NCBI GenBank assembly: GCA_023052935.1
Contig: CM041292.1
Location: 148,666,939 to 148,730,938, forward strand
Length of the DNA: 64,000 bases
Direction of reading: 5' to 3'
Source: Piezodorus guildinii
Taxonomy: Eukaryota > Arthropoda > Insecta > Hemiptera > Pentatomidae
The notes below the pieces were generated by a model. The model was not told the origin of the DNA. It searched no databases and saw only the letters and a list, made by a program, of their open reading frames with translations. Positions 46,216 to 57,033 of this stretch are shown here, piece by piece. The position numbers and the translations under genes are program-made. How positions within the stretch are numbered: the first letter of the stretch is position 1; every line of letters begins with the position of its first letter.

Positions 46216-46440
46216 TCATTGAAATATGTCCAAGTCCTCGGCTTTGTTGATGATTATTGCTGGCTGTCCGTCATCTCGTCTACAACGCACACGACCTCCG
46301 GCAAACCACACGTATTTTATCCTGGCAGCGGCCTTCTTCTGCCTCGCCAACCAGTATAGGTGCCGAATAGAAGCAGACATCTCCTCCGCGATATAGATCC
46401 GGTCGTCGTTGTCCCAGCCAAGGAATCGTTGTATAATGTA
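46216..46440 (-). pseudogene. ORF1 remnant with FP-like C-terminal domain
   Basis: A minus-strand frame with WDNDDRIYIAEEMSASIRHL, ARQKKAAARIKYVWFAGGRV and RCRRDDGQPAIIINKAEDL before its stop. The N.R.Y..E.......L...AR......IKYVW...GR...R.DDG.PAI.I....DL pattern matches the C-terminal domain shared by baculovirus FP proteins and the nucleic-acid-binding ORF1 of several arthropod LINEs. Its place, about 350 bases upstream of ORF2 on the same strand, supports the LINE reading. The first 30 codons of the open frame (from 46533) are AT-rich and probably flanking DNA, so the copy is truncated inside ORF1. This is retrotransposon, not viral, sequence. Confidence 0.65.
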
Positions 46441-46837
46441 TATTTCGGATAAAAAAACATAAGAACCAAACATGAATAAAATAAACAACGTTTCGTTAAC
46501 ACAAACTATTTCTTTGATCTGTAGCGGGATCAACTTTCGAGGAAATTATTAATCAAAAATGTAAAGAGAAACCAATCTACTTTCGCAACCAAAGCTGACG
46601 CGTTTCATAAATATGCAGACTTTCGACGTACATAAGTTGAACTGGAGATATACCACATGCAATATAATTATTTATAGTAAATGGGGTCTGAAAAAAGTAG
46701 ATAAATGAATCATAGGTAATTCTGCAACAATTGAGGCGTTGATTTCCAAAAGGTACTATATCCATTCCAATCTCTCATTACTATATTATTAAACCAGCTA
46801 ATTTGGGTCTTTTCGCACTAAAATCTAGAATTATTTC

Positions 46838-47130
46838 TTTACTATATTAATAAAACCATATTAAAGTTATGAAATGAATTGTTCTGTAATGATTTAGAAT
46901 GAAACTAAATGTGTAATAAGTATCTTAAGAAATTAATAGCATTTCTAAATCACGGTATTAAAGGACATGAGTGTTCATTAGATACAATCAAATTTAAGAT
47001 TTAGATAAAACTAAATGAGGAGAATATAAATATGTAAAAAAATCAATTTCGTAAAAAATGTCCTTTAGTACCTTTTGGAAATCAACGTCTCAATTTTTCT
47101 CAGAAGTTTCTGATTCGATAATGAATGAAT
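46838..47130 (+). repeat. REP-B copy 2
   Basis: Collinear with 5870-6150. Shared segments are 'taaagttatgaaatgaa', 'atagcatttctaaatcacg', 'gagtgttcattagatacaatcaaatt', 'ataaaactaaatg', 'aaaaatgt' and 'aacgtctcaattt'. Divergence is substantial, so it is an old duplicate. Unlike copy 1 it has no REP-A next to it. Confidence 0.6.
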
Positions 47131-48133
47131 AATGTTTTTTTTTTTTTTTATAGAGTGTATAAATAAAAAGCTCCAAAAATATTATAAGGTTTGGTCATCG
47201 AACGGTATCCAGGATATTTGTTTTGATCAGAAAGCATCATTGTTTTACTTTTAGCGTTTTATTACTTACAAATTACAATTAGGTATAGATGACGGTATTA
47301 CGGAAGAAATACGGAAATACAAATACACACAGACAGACACGCACACGTATATATATATATATACACAGTATAACTAACACGATTTAATTATGGTAACATG
47401 TAAGATAAACCGTCCGATATACGAGTTAAGGCATTTACTGACTATTAAGGACGTTAAGCACCACATGAAAAATAAAATAAAATAACTATAACAGGCTACA
47501 AAGGATTGGCTAGAATATAATGAGCTACATAGCTAGTTATTATAAATGTAACCCTACTTTTACGATTTAAATACTTAATCACACCATAATAGAAAATCCC
47601 TTCCAAAATATGGGTTATAGGGTAACTAGTTAAAATATTAAAGATGTTTTTGTTGTCTATTTTGTTATATAAGGAACACAATTTATCATTATTATAATGG
47701 TATATAAAACTTTTCTTTTATTATTATTAAATATTAAGATATAATAAACGTTCCCTGAATTCCTGAAGGGACATATTACATTTTTAATTCAAAGTCGATT
47801 ATTTTATATGCATTAGCATTATTATATATTCTAAAAATTTGCAGGGTTTTTTATTTTAATTTTATTATCTTCTAGAGGCACTGATTTTTTTTCCACATAA
47901 AAATTAAAATATACCAGAGTCCATGAACAGGAGGCCCACAAAGAGGATGGCTTCTCAGAGAACAATTTGTACTAGGATCAATGGGATATAATAAAGATAG
48001 GAATAGTATGGCATTTGACACTTTTGTTATAAACACACACACACAGATAGATAAATAGAAAGTATCAAGACCAATTTTTTATAGATTATACGTAAATAGT
48101 TCTTCAAAAGACAGACAACTTATGAAGAAAAAC
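47131..48133. other. AT-rich intergenic stretch
   Basis: No gene recognised. Short CA/TA runs lie near 47325-47365 and 48032-48046. Confidence 0.5.
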
Positions 48134-48229
48134 GGTATATGCTTAATATTGAGGATGTATAGTCGACTGTAGAAACTATTATAGGTGGAATAGTCAGGAA
48201 TCAGTCATTTTTTGAAAAGATTTTAATTT

Positions 48230-48271
48230 TGCCAACGTTTCGGCCCAAGCTTGTGAGCCATCATCAGGACA
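48230..48271 (-). ncRNA. Hammerhead-like core, left arm of the fold-back element
   Basis: The minus strand reads TGTC, CTGATGA, T, the GGCTC/GGGCC stem, GAAAC (plus 48237-48241), GTT and GGCA. Stem I is TGTC/GGCA with one G-U wobble. All conserved core positions are present, apart from the extra base before stem II. Stem III would be only ACGU, a self-complementary tetramer that could favour dimer action. Confidence 0.5.
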
Positions 48272-48345
48272 TTACTGAGCCATGTCCAAGCATAAACCAT
48301 TAATTAAAGCATAAATAAAGTTTATGATTGGACATGGCTCAGTAA

Positions 48346-48387
48346 TGCCCTGATGATGGCTCACAAGCTTGGGCCAAAACGTTGGCA
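48346..48387 (+). ncRNA. Hammerhead-like core, right arm of the fold-back element
   Basis: Stem-I strand TGCC (48346-48349), CTGATGA (48350-48356), one extra T, stem II GGCTC/GGGCC with a loop, then AAAAC where GAAAC is expected (48376-48380), GTT, and the second stem-I strand GGCA (48384-48387). The key G12 position is changed to A in this arm, which should abolish activity. The other arm keeps it. Confidence 0.5.
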
Positions 48388-48454
48388 AAATTAAAAACTT
48401 TTCAAAAAATGACTGATTCCTGACTATTCCACTATAATGGTATATGCTTAACAT

Positions 48455-50250
48455 GAATAAAAACGACAAACGAATGAATGTATGTTTATAGTATAAATAT
48501 CAAATTCTACTAAGGCCGAAGGACATACGGAAAACTGTTTCTGAGTAAGCACTCATTATATCTTTTGCTTAAGTCACGTCTAGATTGTTAGCTATCTTCG
48601 CGATAGTAAATAAACTAGTTTGCCCATAGCGCCATGGTAATTTTGTTTACTTAACAATCAACATTGAAGTAACATTACAATAATTATAGTTTACTAAACG
48701 GTCGGTTTTCATTGAAGTTAAGTTACATTAATATGTGTTGATTCCAGTAACCTTTCTGAAGCGGCATAGATCCTGGAAGGTAAAAACAAACGATTACTTT
48801 TTATTTTATTTTATGCAGAAATCAACATAAAAAGGTAATACGTGACGTTAATTTCCTTTCTCCTTCTCATTGAAGCAATATATTAAGAGTTAAATCCATT
48901 TTAACTTCATAAACCAGTCCGTCAGAGACAAACAAGAACCGAGTTCCAAAACCCTATAGTTAGCAAACCGGCGAACAGTATATTATATATTGGCATCACC
49001 CTCGTTTGGCACTTAACACTGACTCGCACTGCAGTAAAAAAAAAAAAAAGATGGTAAGGTTCAAGACATACCGACAGAACCATCTTCTGACATCTCCAAA
49101 CATATCACTCCGAATCAAATTGATGATTTATAAATGAGCGATCAGGCCATCATTGCTACATGGCGCACCCATGTTGGGTAATATAAAACCTGCCACGACG
49201 AAGAAGCAACAACAGTTTCAGAACGGCGTGCTGAGTCCTATCGTCAGACATACGACACTACACAACACTAAAACAGACAGACTTCGAACTTTCGAAAGAG
49301 ACTTACTAGGAGACAGATTAAATTCTTTGACAGTCTAAAATTTTGTACGAACCCTATATTTCAGACTCTTTCCCCAACAGGAAGGCCACAAAACTGGCAA
49401 CAATGTGTAGGAAGCCTCAGCTTTGACTAAGAGATCAATTAATGAATCAAAAATCCGGTGAGCCCCGTATACCTATACCTATGAAGAAGACATCCTTTCC
49501 CGCCTTTTCTTCCCTCTCTTAAAATGCACCCAGTACGTTACAGTGGGGATAGCCAACAAACCTACAGATCCTGGCATTGTCAGCCCAAACCAAAAGGGGC
49601 TTTAAAATAAAAAAAATAATTAAAAAAAACAAATAATGCTATAACGTAAGGATCCATACAAATACAGTATAAGGAGATTATTACGAGTAATAACTAGTTA
49701 ATATATTCTCTTAAAGTAACACTACCCCAATTCACATAGGAATTATTAAACCTCTGACTCAGTTTGGTGCGGTTGTAGAGGTACGGAAACCTCAGAAAAA
49801 TAAATAAGTAAAACTTGATTACACATTTTTCGCCCTGCCCTACTGTTACGCATCCAGGTGTTTCACAACTGTATGAAGTTAAACATGCCTGCATAACAAC
49901 CCACAGCTGAGATTATTGCAGTTACGATTTTCTCATAGCCTAAGCAAAAAAACTGATTTTTTCGTTTTACTTCCCCTTTCCATACCTGTTCTCTTCACCT
50001 CTGTCCGGCAATAGGTGTAACAGTGCCTAAGGAGGGGTCACCTATTGGTTGATTGAATAAGATTTTCTTTCGGCCCTAAGTGAAACATATAAAATTGTAT
50101 TAAGTTGAAACTTCTTTTCTTCAGAACGAAAAAAGCAGTCAAGCTCAGCAATTTAACTCTTAATATAAAAACAGTGAGGACTAAGATATTTCCACTTCAA
50201 CGGTCTTCTTCTTCTTCCAAGAATATAGCATTTTAAACCAAGTTTAGGGT
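48455..50250. other. Intergenic stretch, partly G+C-richer
   Basis: No product recognised. 49060-49600 is less AT-rich and has a 61-codon plus-strand frame (49153-49338, ending LRTFERDLLGDRLNSLTV) that looks protein-like but matches no family I know. Confidence 0.45.
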
Positions 50251-50520
50251 TCACATGTTGCATATTGGCTACCATAACAGCCTTCTATGCCAAGGGTCAC
50301 GTGTTCAAACCCGCAAGTCGTATTAATGGGAGTAAAAATCCTTAGTAATGCCGTCCTTCGGAGGGGACGTAACAAGGTGATCCCGAGCACTTGCAATGCC
50401 AGGTACTCGTTAAAGATCCCTATCCTAAATAAACCTTGATAGGAAAAATTTAGGACTACTACTGTAGCATCGCCCGATTAGCCACAGTAGCATAAGGTAA
50501 CGTTAAATAAAAAAACAAAA
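50251..50520 (+). mobile_element. SINE-3 copy 3
   Basis: A-box region TTGGCTACCATAACAGCC, B-box GTGTTCAAACCC (50303-50314), GCCGTCCTTCGGAGGGGACG, GGTACTCGTTAAAGATCCC and 'gccacagtagcataaggtaacgttaaataaa'. The longest SINE-3 copy, including a 'gatcccgagcacttgcaatgcc' segment. Confidence 0.85.
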
Positions 50521-51406
50521 CTAAATTTCAACTTATTCAGTTCGGTCATTCCTAAAATTCCTATTCATTACCAAAAATCCCCTCCTCTCTCATCCGGGAA
50601 ACGAGAAAAGAACTCTTATTTAAGTTTCTAGTCATGTGTGGTTGGTGGGTAACGCGCGTTCACAGTAACGTATGCTAACCCACTCGGCCATCCCATTCTG
50701 TCCCTTACTTAAATTTATTATAGTTATATATTTTATTCTAATTCAACAAGAACAACAATGAAATTTAACAATATTTTGTCGTATTTTAGATTCCTTTACA
50801 TATACAAATATTATTTTGCAACCAAGGTTTCTAGCTTTTGATAATGATATTTCAACAACGTGGCGAAGGAAGGGTTATAGTAAAACGATTAAGTGATTTT
50901 AAATAATTATATATAAAAAAAAACAGAAATTTAATAACCACAATTTTGATTGGTTCTGAGAAGAAGATCCCCCTAAGAATGGGGAACAGAGAAGATACCT
51001 ACCTACCTCGGGGTGACCTTGTCCCAGCACAACGAACCGCGGCCAAACAAGACCTCATCGCAGTAAATATGCAAGAGCTTGTGATAGCGTTAGGCAGGCT
51101 AGTGTATCTGTCCCATGGATTATTGCCTCCATAAATCCTATCGCTGTATTGCTAGAGGTTGAGCAAGTATCTGTAGCATAGTTAATCTTATTCGTAGAGC
51201 ATTCCGCATGTTAAATCCCTAAGAGAATGTTAAGTGGATATCGACGAATCGGAAAATATTCAAACGTATACTGAAATTGTTTTCATAACTATAGGAATCG
51301 AAGTGAGCGGGATTAAAAAAAAGGTTGTAAATGAATACGCTATCAAAACTCATACTATTTTCAAGTATTTATATATAGACTATAATACTTATGTAATTTG
51401 TCTCGT
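50521..51406. other. Intergenic stretch
   Basis: A somewhat G+C-richer block at 50945-51190 is open for 62 codons on the plus strand but has no recognised motif. The remainder is AT-rich. Confidence 0.45.
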
Positions 51407-51410
51407 TTAA

Positions 51411-51967
51411 CACGTTCACGCCGGTTTAACAAGTGACCGTTCCGTGTGGCGGTGTGACCCACTCGTGGGTCACGCTTAACTGTCCCGTGGGGCGCCGTGC
51501 ATAACAGAGGAGTAAATCTTTTTCAGAAAATAAGCCCTTACAAAAATAAGTTTATTTTATTTTTTCTGAACATGATATGTTGTAGAATTAACAAGCATAA
51601 GTGCGTATCTATTCAATATTTTATAATCTTCAATATTCAAAGAATAATTATCGATTTATTTCGTTTGATTACTCTTCTTTAAGAATTTTCTTTAGCTGTG
51701 CGTTATTTCTTTTCATATTTTCATTCCTAATTCTGATAATATAAAAATAATTTTTAAGTATTTCTAAAATTTCTCCTTCAAGTCATATTTGTATGTCAAA
51801 ACTGTTATATCTCGCTTCATTGCTCTCGAAGTTTCGAAATGTTGTGATCTCGCATTGGACGCGTTGGAACTTGCACAGTGTCGCCCCGCCTCACGAAGAG
51901 TAAGCAGGTAAGACAATCCCGCCTCACGCGAAAAAAACGTAGAGATTTTTGCCCTGGCGTGAACGGG
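51411..51967. mobile_element. piggyBac-type MITE (557 bp)
   Basis: Flanked by TTAA on both sides (51407-51410 and 51968-51971). Terminal inverted repeats are CACGTTCACGCC at the left and, reverse-complemented, CCCGTTCACGCC at the right. Just inside the left end is a perfect 9-bp hairpin GTGACCCAC/GTGGGTCAC (51454-51462, 51465-51473). The interior is AT-rich and has no transposase. TTAA target duplication and short inverted termini are the marks of piggyBac-superfamily elements, so this is a non-autonomous relative. The family assignment is inferred from the target site. Confidence 0.8.
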
Positions 51968-51971
51968 TTAA

Positions 51972-54182
51972 TCTGTTTACAAAACCAAAATCTGTAACTA
52001 CATGATTTGAGGAATGTAACAATCTTGCCATTTATCGCCCTAAAACCATGGTCCTTCATACCATTGAGTTTTTCAAAATATAATTTATTTAAAAGTGTTT
52101 TCTTTACTTTTTTTTAGAAAATATACTATTGATTTAAAAAATTCAAACAAATGTTGTTAAGCTTATGATTATCTAATAAAAGGCTTCTGCTACACTTCAA
52201 ACTAAGACAATGAATGTGAATTTGAAATCAAATGAGAAAACTACAATTGTTTAAATTAAAAGGAAATAATTTAACATTCTTACAAACAAGACAACAGAAT
52301 CTCAAGACAGTTCACTGGCCCCCACTATAAGGAATTCGTGCCGATAAACTGGTGGACATCGGCTTCGATATTGGCCGATATCATTATTCGGATATAAAGG
52401 CAATATAACAGATGGGCCGATATAAATATCGGTATCAGAGGATCCCTTGTAAGCATGCTGATGGAGCATGATATTTTGGATGGATTTAATCCCTTCCCTC
52501 ATCCTTACTTCTATGTATTTCTTCTGCATACAAAACATCTGTGCAAATCAAAATGCAGGTCATTTCATCTAAAAGGTTGCTAGAGGCATTTTATTGCCAC
52601 CTAAATTGGGAATATATATCAAAATATGTACAAGTCTTTGCTAAACGTCCAAAACCGGGTTCTAGTGGTTATGAATGAAGTGTTAAATTTGCATTAATAC
52701 TGGTACTGTGCAAAAGTCTATTATATATATACATATATATTTTTGGTTTATTACAAAGGTTCATTCTTGAAAATAATAAACCAATAAAAAGGCAATAATA
52801 AACATACAGATTAGCTATTTCTGCAGTTATTTTAATTTGAATTGTAAAAACGTGTGGTAGTAACACATATCAGTTATTAATCGGCTGGAGGGGTGAACGG
52901 ATCTATTCCTTGGAAATTCCTAATTATACACGGCAACCGCAGACCTATGATTAGTGTCCTGTTCCTATAATAAAAAACAAAATATAATAGGTTGTCTATT
53001 TATATAACTTTGTAATAACGCCAATTTGCCAAAATACCGTAATAAGCGTGCAATAATGGTCCACGAATACGTAGAAACCAAAGCAGCAATATCATCGTTT
53101 AATTGCAGGCGTTCATTCACTTGCTGATGTTGAATAACGATATGAATAACGAATAACAAGATTAGGAGAAAATAAAAACAGGAATACCGTGTGCTACTTA
53201 GCGAAAAGAAGACAAGGATAAGCATGCAGCCGTGTAATCTACCTTCTACGCGCAAGTAACCCTATCTGTGTTTGTATAGAACAAACTATGTTATAAATTT
53301 TTGATATTCTTTTTTAGAATGAAGTTCTTGTCTGGTAATAAAAATTTCAAGAGAAGCATAAAAACGATTTTGTCGTAATATAATAAAATAAAATATCTAA
53401 ACTAAAATTAAATAAACATACTCTATACTATAATAATTTCGATGTCTTTTAGTGATATTAAAATAGGCAGACGATGCACATTATTCCGAACGCAGTTTTT
53501 CGGAGCAAGACCCTTTATAATTGAATCTTGCTTCGGGGCAGTATTTCATGTTTCTTCATTTCAATATATTATTTTTAACTTTAAGCTAATATTATACGAC
53601 AACATTTTTTTTTTTAATTTTTTTTAAAACTTTACCAAAAGTTTATAAGTCGGGGTACACTTTTGAAATTTCTTTCAGCGATAACTACAAATAAAACTAA
53701 AATTCGAGATACTTATACTTATAAATTATATTGGTATGAAATTAATTGAAATTTTCTAAAAACCAGAGATTTCTTCTTGATATAAAACATGCGACAAAAT
53801 ATATCATGATTTAAAAATAAGCTAAAAATTCGTTAATGAAGTCAAAGATAATTAATTTTATTATTTATTAAATATAGTTAGAATGTAATAGATAAAAACC
53901 TTTATTCTGAGATTTATTTTCTTAAGAAATACATAAATGTGACAAATAAAGATAGCACATCTAGCCATAATACATTAATTATTTACATAGGTTAATTACA
54001 TACATAACTACATACATAGGATTAAATTATTTACATAGGTAAAAGAGTTGGAGAAAGAAATATATTTTCATATATATTAATATATATATTGATATAATTA
54101 TAAAATTATTGTTATTTTTAATTAGAAGAAGATTAAATTATCCATATATACATTATATTTAAGATTCTTTCTTTTAAATTTA
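51972..54182. other. AT-rich intergenic stretch
   Basis: No gene or repeat recognised. The 96-codon minus-strand frame (53255-52965) has two hydrophobic stretches but no other support. 52380-52440 contains repeated GCCGATAT words. Confidence 0.45.
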
Positions 54183-54485
54183 GGGAGTGGTGTGATCTAG
54201 TGGATCAAGCGCTAGTTTTCCGGTTCCTGGGTTCGAATCCCGGCTTTGACCGAATATTATTTATTCTATTAATTCAGCCGTGGGACGACTCTAGGGTATG
54301 GAGACCCTCCTGATGCAGACCCAACTTCTTAAAATTGGGTACCCAAATTGGGAAAAAAAACCTGGTGGCTAAGCGTGATCAAGGCCTAATCACCTTATAT
54401 CACGACCGTCGGCCGTAACACAACACGAATGTCTATATGTGCTTTGCCCAAGGCCCATCATGGATTTTAAAAGTACAGGTTTTTA
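54183..54485 (+). mobile_element. SINE-1 copy with good tRNA-like head
   Basis: A-box region GTGGTGTGATCTAGTGGATC, B-box GGTTCGAATCCCGG (54230-54243), then TTATTTATTCTATTAATTCA, ATTGGGTACCCAAATTGGG, GGTGGCTAAGCGTGATCAAG and GGCCCATCATGG. Similar to the copies at 29088 and 58962. Confidence 0.88.
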
Positions 54486-55404
54486 CTTAATTTAATAAAA
54501 TGGGTGTGGGACATCTTCTTACATTTCAAAAAAATAAATTTTTGTTCGATATGTTTGTAATTAATTTCCATTATGTTAAAATATATGATAATTTTTATAT
54601 CATTGTTGTATTTGAAATAACCTAATTATGGTAACTGTAATCAGTTATGCGCTCAGGAAAGAAAGAAAAGTAGCCAACATTAAAAATATTTCCTATTAGA
54701 GTTAAGAGAAAGAGGTTATGAAAAATTTCTTCGAACTTAGTGATAAAAAAAGAAATTCTTTGTAACAACGAATAACAAGACGACAGCAATTGAATAATTT
54801 ATCTGAGATTACTTACTTTTTTTGTTATGGATTCCCTGAAGCATATGAGTCATGATAGAGCCTGTTGCTTTAAAATTTTTGCCAAATACATATTGACTAA
54901 ATCTCAGTCAATTTGTGGTTAAAGTAAAAATTGATTTTAATGAAGAGTTAAAACAATACGAAGTACAAGTATGCATTTGTATATCCTAACAGCACTGCCT
55001 TTAGTGGAATGAATAAAGCTTTTACAATATTTCGTTTCCCACAAGTGAAATATTCTTGATAAACGTATGTGGGAAATTTCCTCGGAAATGACGCAAGATA
55101 ATAATTTAAAATAAAAATTTAATTATTCATTATTCAGTCTACAATTAATCTAAAAATAGTAGCATTACTTTTATTCAGTTTACATGTCCAGATACAAATA
55201 AATAAATGGTTCTTTATTTTTTAATAATCGACATAGTTTTTATAAAACCTATATATAATAAACTAACAATTTGTTTATTAACCTCTTGACTACCAATTAT
55301 TAAATTGTTTCATGATTATGATTTTTTCCTGTTTCGGTAAATTATTTTTTTAGAGATATTTTTCGACAATACCAACTAAAAACATTTTTAAAAAACAACA
55401 GTTT
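54486..55404. other. AT-rich intergenic stretch
   Basis: No gene or element recognised. Confidence 0.5.
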
Positions 55405-55831
55405 ATCTATACTAATATTATAAAGCTGAAGAGTTTGTTTGTTTGTTTGAACGCGCTAATCTCAGAAACTACGGGTTCAAATTGAAAAATTCTTTTTGTG
55501 TTAGAAAGTCCATTTATCGAGGAAGGCTAGAGGCTATATAACATCACGCTGCGACCAATAGGACGGAAGAATCAGTCGAAAATCTGGAAAAAGCAGGGAA
55601 AATTGACCTTGAATCCCAACGATTCCAAATGATATAACTTTTAATTTTAAAATAATTCAATTTCCCGTTAAGTTATCTTTTGCCGTAACAATTAATAAAT
55701 CACATGGGCAAGCATGTAAACACGTAGGAATCGATTTACGTCATGATCGGGTTGCGGAGAAAATCAGTATGTTTGTCTGCCACAAGAAAATAAAACCAAA
55801 AATATCATTTTCGCATAAATACTTTAAAATA

Positions 55832-56955
55832 TTGGGTCGTCCGAAAAGTTCGTGGAGATTTTTAAAATAAAATTTACCTTCTGTTTTTTCTACTAAAAAT
55901 GAATCATGAGGTTAATGTTTATCTATATGCCTTTAATCCTCATGGTATGAACTATGTTTACACACTGAATTCGTCTTTATTAAGGATCTATAGTGTAGTT
56001 TATTGCAAGCCAACATAAGTGACGATTCGGTTCATTTTCGGCATAATATGCTGTTATTTTTTAAAAAAAGGAAAAACGTAGCCCAAACTGCAAGAAAGAT
56101 TCGTTCCGTGTATGACAGCGATTCAATTGCTGGTAGCACGGTTCAGAAGTGGTTTTCGCGGTTTAGATCAGGAGATTTCAATTTGGAAGACCAACCCTGG
56201 ACTGGCCGGAGTTCAACTCTTGAAATCGAGGATATTATGATGGTCATTACAAACAATCCACGAATTACTGGTCGTGAGATAGCTGTTTTGTTGAGATAGC
56301 TAGACCGTTTTTGATCATCTAAAGGAGGCCGGGTACATCTGTCGTTACGACGTTTGGATTCCCCTTGAGCTCAGTGAAAGGAATCTTTTTGAAAGAATTT
56401 CATGTTGCGATTTTCTGCTGGAAAAAAAATGTGGAGGATCCATTTTTAAAACGAGTTGTTACTGGTGACGAAATATAGATTCTCTACATTATCACCAGCC
56501 GAAAAAAATCTTGGGAGTTGCCTGGAACGACGCCGCTTGCAATACCAAAGGCCGGCTTGCATCCAAGGATGGTGATGCTCAGTATTTGGTGGGATTGGAA
56601 GGGACCCATACATTTTGAGCGCCTTCTACAAAACTAAACTATAAATACGGACTTTTACTATAAATAAGGACCCAGTTAGATCGATTGATGGCAGCAATCG
56701 AAGAGAAACAGCCAGAGATGGCGAGTCGGAAAGGATTGCTATTCCACCAATACAACACTAGGCCCCATGTGTCTTTAACGACTCGGCAAAAGTTATTAAA
56801 CTTCAGATGGGATTTCAGATAATGGACCTTTCAAGGCGTTGGAAAAGAGTAATCGCTGACGGTGGTAACTATTTTGTAGATTAAATAAATAAATTTTAAG
56901 CTGTTTAATTTTAATTGTTGTCCAAATTCCTCTACGAACTTTTCGGACAACCCAA
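55832..56955 (+). mobile_element. mariner element (1,124 bp), dead
   Basis: Terminal inverted repeats begin TTGGGTCGTCCGAAAAGTTC at the left and TTGGGTTGTCCGAAAAGTTC at the right (reverse complement), about 27 bases long, flanked by the TA duplication (55830-55831, 56956-56957). It is shorter than the usual 1.3 kb because of internal deletions. It lies inside the Helitron. Confidence 0.93.
56003..56885 (+). pseudogene. mariner transposase, broken
   Basis: A cut-and-paste transposase. The first 98 codons (56003-56299) are open and carry the helix-turn-helix region, ending VQKWFSRFRSGDFNLEDQPW and GRSSTLEIEDI. After that the frame is lost repeatedly. Pieces still readable are VWIPLELSERNLFERISCC, VTGDE with the first catalytic Asp (56467-56469), LDRLMAAIEEKQPEMASRK, and FHQYNTRPH, where the second catalytic Asp of HQDN is Tyr (56751-56753). 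Sequence between LLNFRWDF and the final SRRWKRVIADGGNYFVD is deleted, taking the third Asp of the D,D34D triad. It cannot be active. Confidence 0.9.
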
Positions 56956-57033
56956 TATATTCTTTTAAAAACGTCTTAATAGCAATCATAATAACTGAAA
57001 TTGAAGCAGACGAAGTCGCGCGCAACAGCTAGT

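Larger units (their letters stand above)
42697..46493 (-). mobile_element. LINE-1 copy, most complete in the window (about 3.8 kb)
   Basis: A minus-strand non-LTR retrotransposon with, 5' to 3', an ORF1 C-terminal remnant (about 46440-46216), an AT-rich spacer, an endonuclease/reverse transcriptase ORF2 (45862-43056), a 3' UTR containing (CA)n and (TA)n runs (42850-42965), and a terminal CTAGTTTTATT-free but family-typical CCCAGAATAAAATTTC (minus sense) with an (ATTTC)n tail at 42697-42730. A possible target duplication CGYTAACACA lies at 42687-42696 and 46494-46503 (one mismatch). It belongs to the CR1/Jockey group by RT motif style. Confidence 0.85.
48150..48438. mobile_element. Fold-back element with 16-bp target duplication
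   Basis: A 289-bp insertion whose arms (48178-48297 and 48320-48438) are near-perfect reverse complements around a 22-base spacer. GGTATATGCTTAAYAT flanks it directly (48134-48149 and 48439-48454, 15 of 16 identical). Each arm contains one hammerhead-like core, facing outward in opposite strands. There is no protein-coding frame. Transcripts across it would fold into a hairpin of about 120 bp. The arms are very similar, so the element is recent or kept homogeneous by gene conversion. Confidence 0.85.
55406..57032 (+). mobile_element. Non-autonomous Helitron carrying a nested mariner
   Basis: It begins TCTATACTAATATTATAAAG and continues GTTTGTTTGTTTGAACGCGC, a 5' end widely seen in arthropod Helitrons. 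It ends GTCGCGCGCAACAGCTAG, a GC-rich palindromic stretch followed by CTAG. It lies between host A (55405) and T (57033), the Helitron insertion signature. No Rep/helicase is encoded. Removing the mariner at 55832-56955 leaves an element of about 0.5 kb, so the mariner came later. Confidence 0.88.

Noticed and set aside
46216..46440. Integrated viral gene (FP-like domain)
   Set aside because: The FP-like C-terminal domain is also found in LINE ORF1 proteins, and the position right upstream of a LINE ORF2 on the same strand explains it better.
52965..53255. 96-codon minus-strand frame with hydrophobic segments
   Set aside because: AT-rich, no family resemblance, no splice or conservation evidence; hydrophobic runs are expected from T-rich codons.
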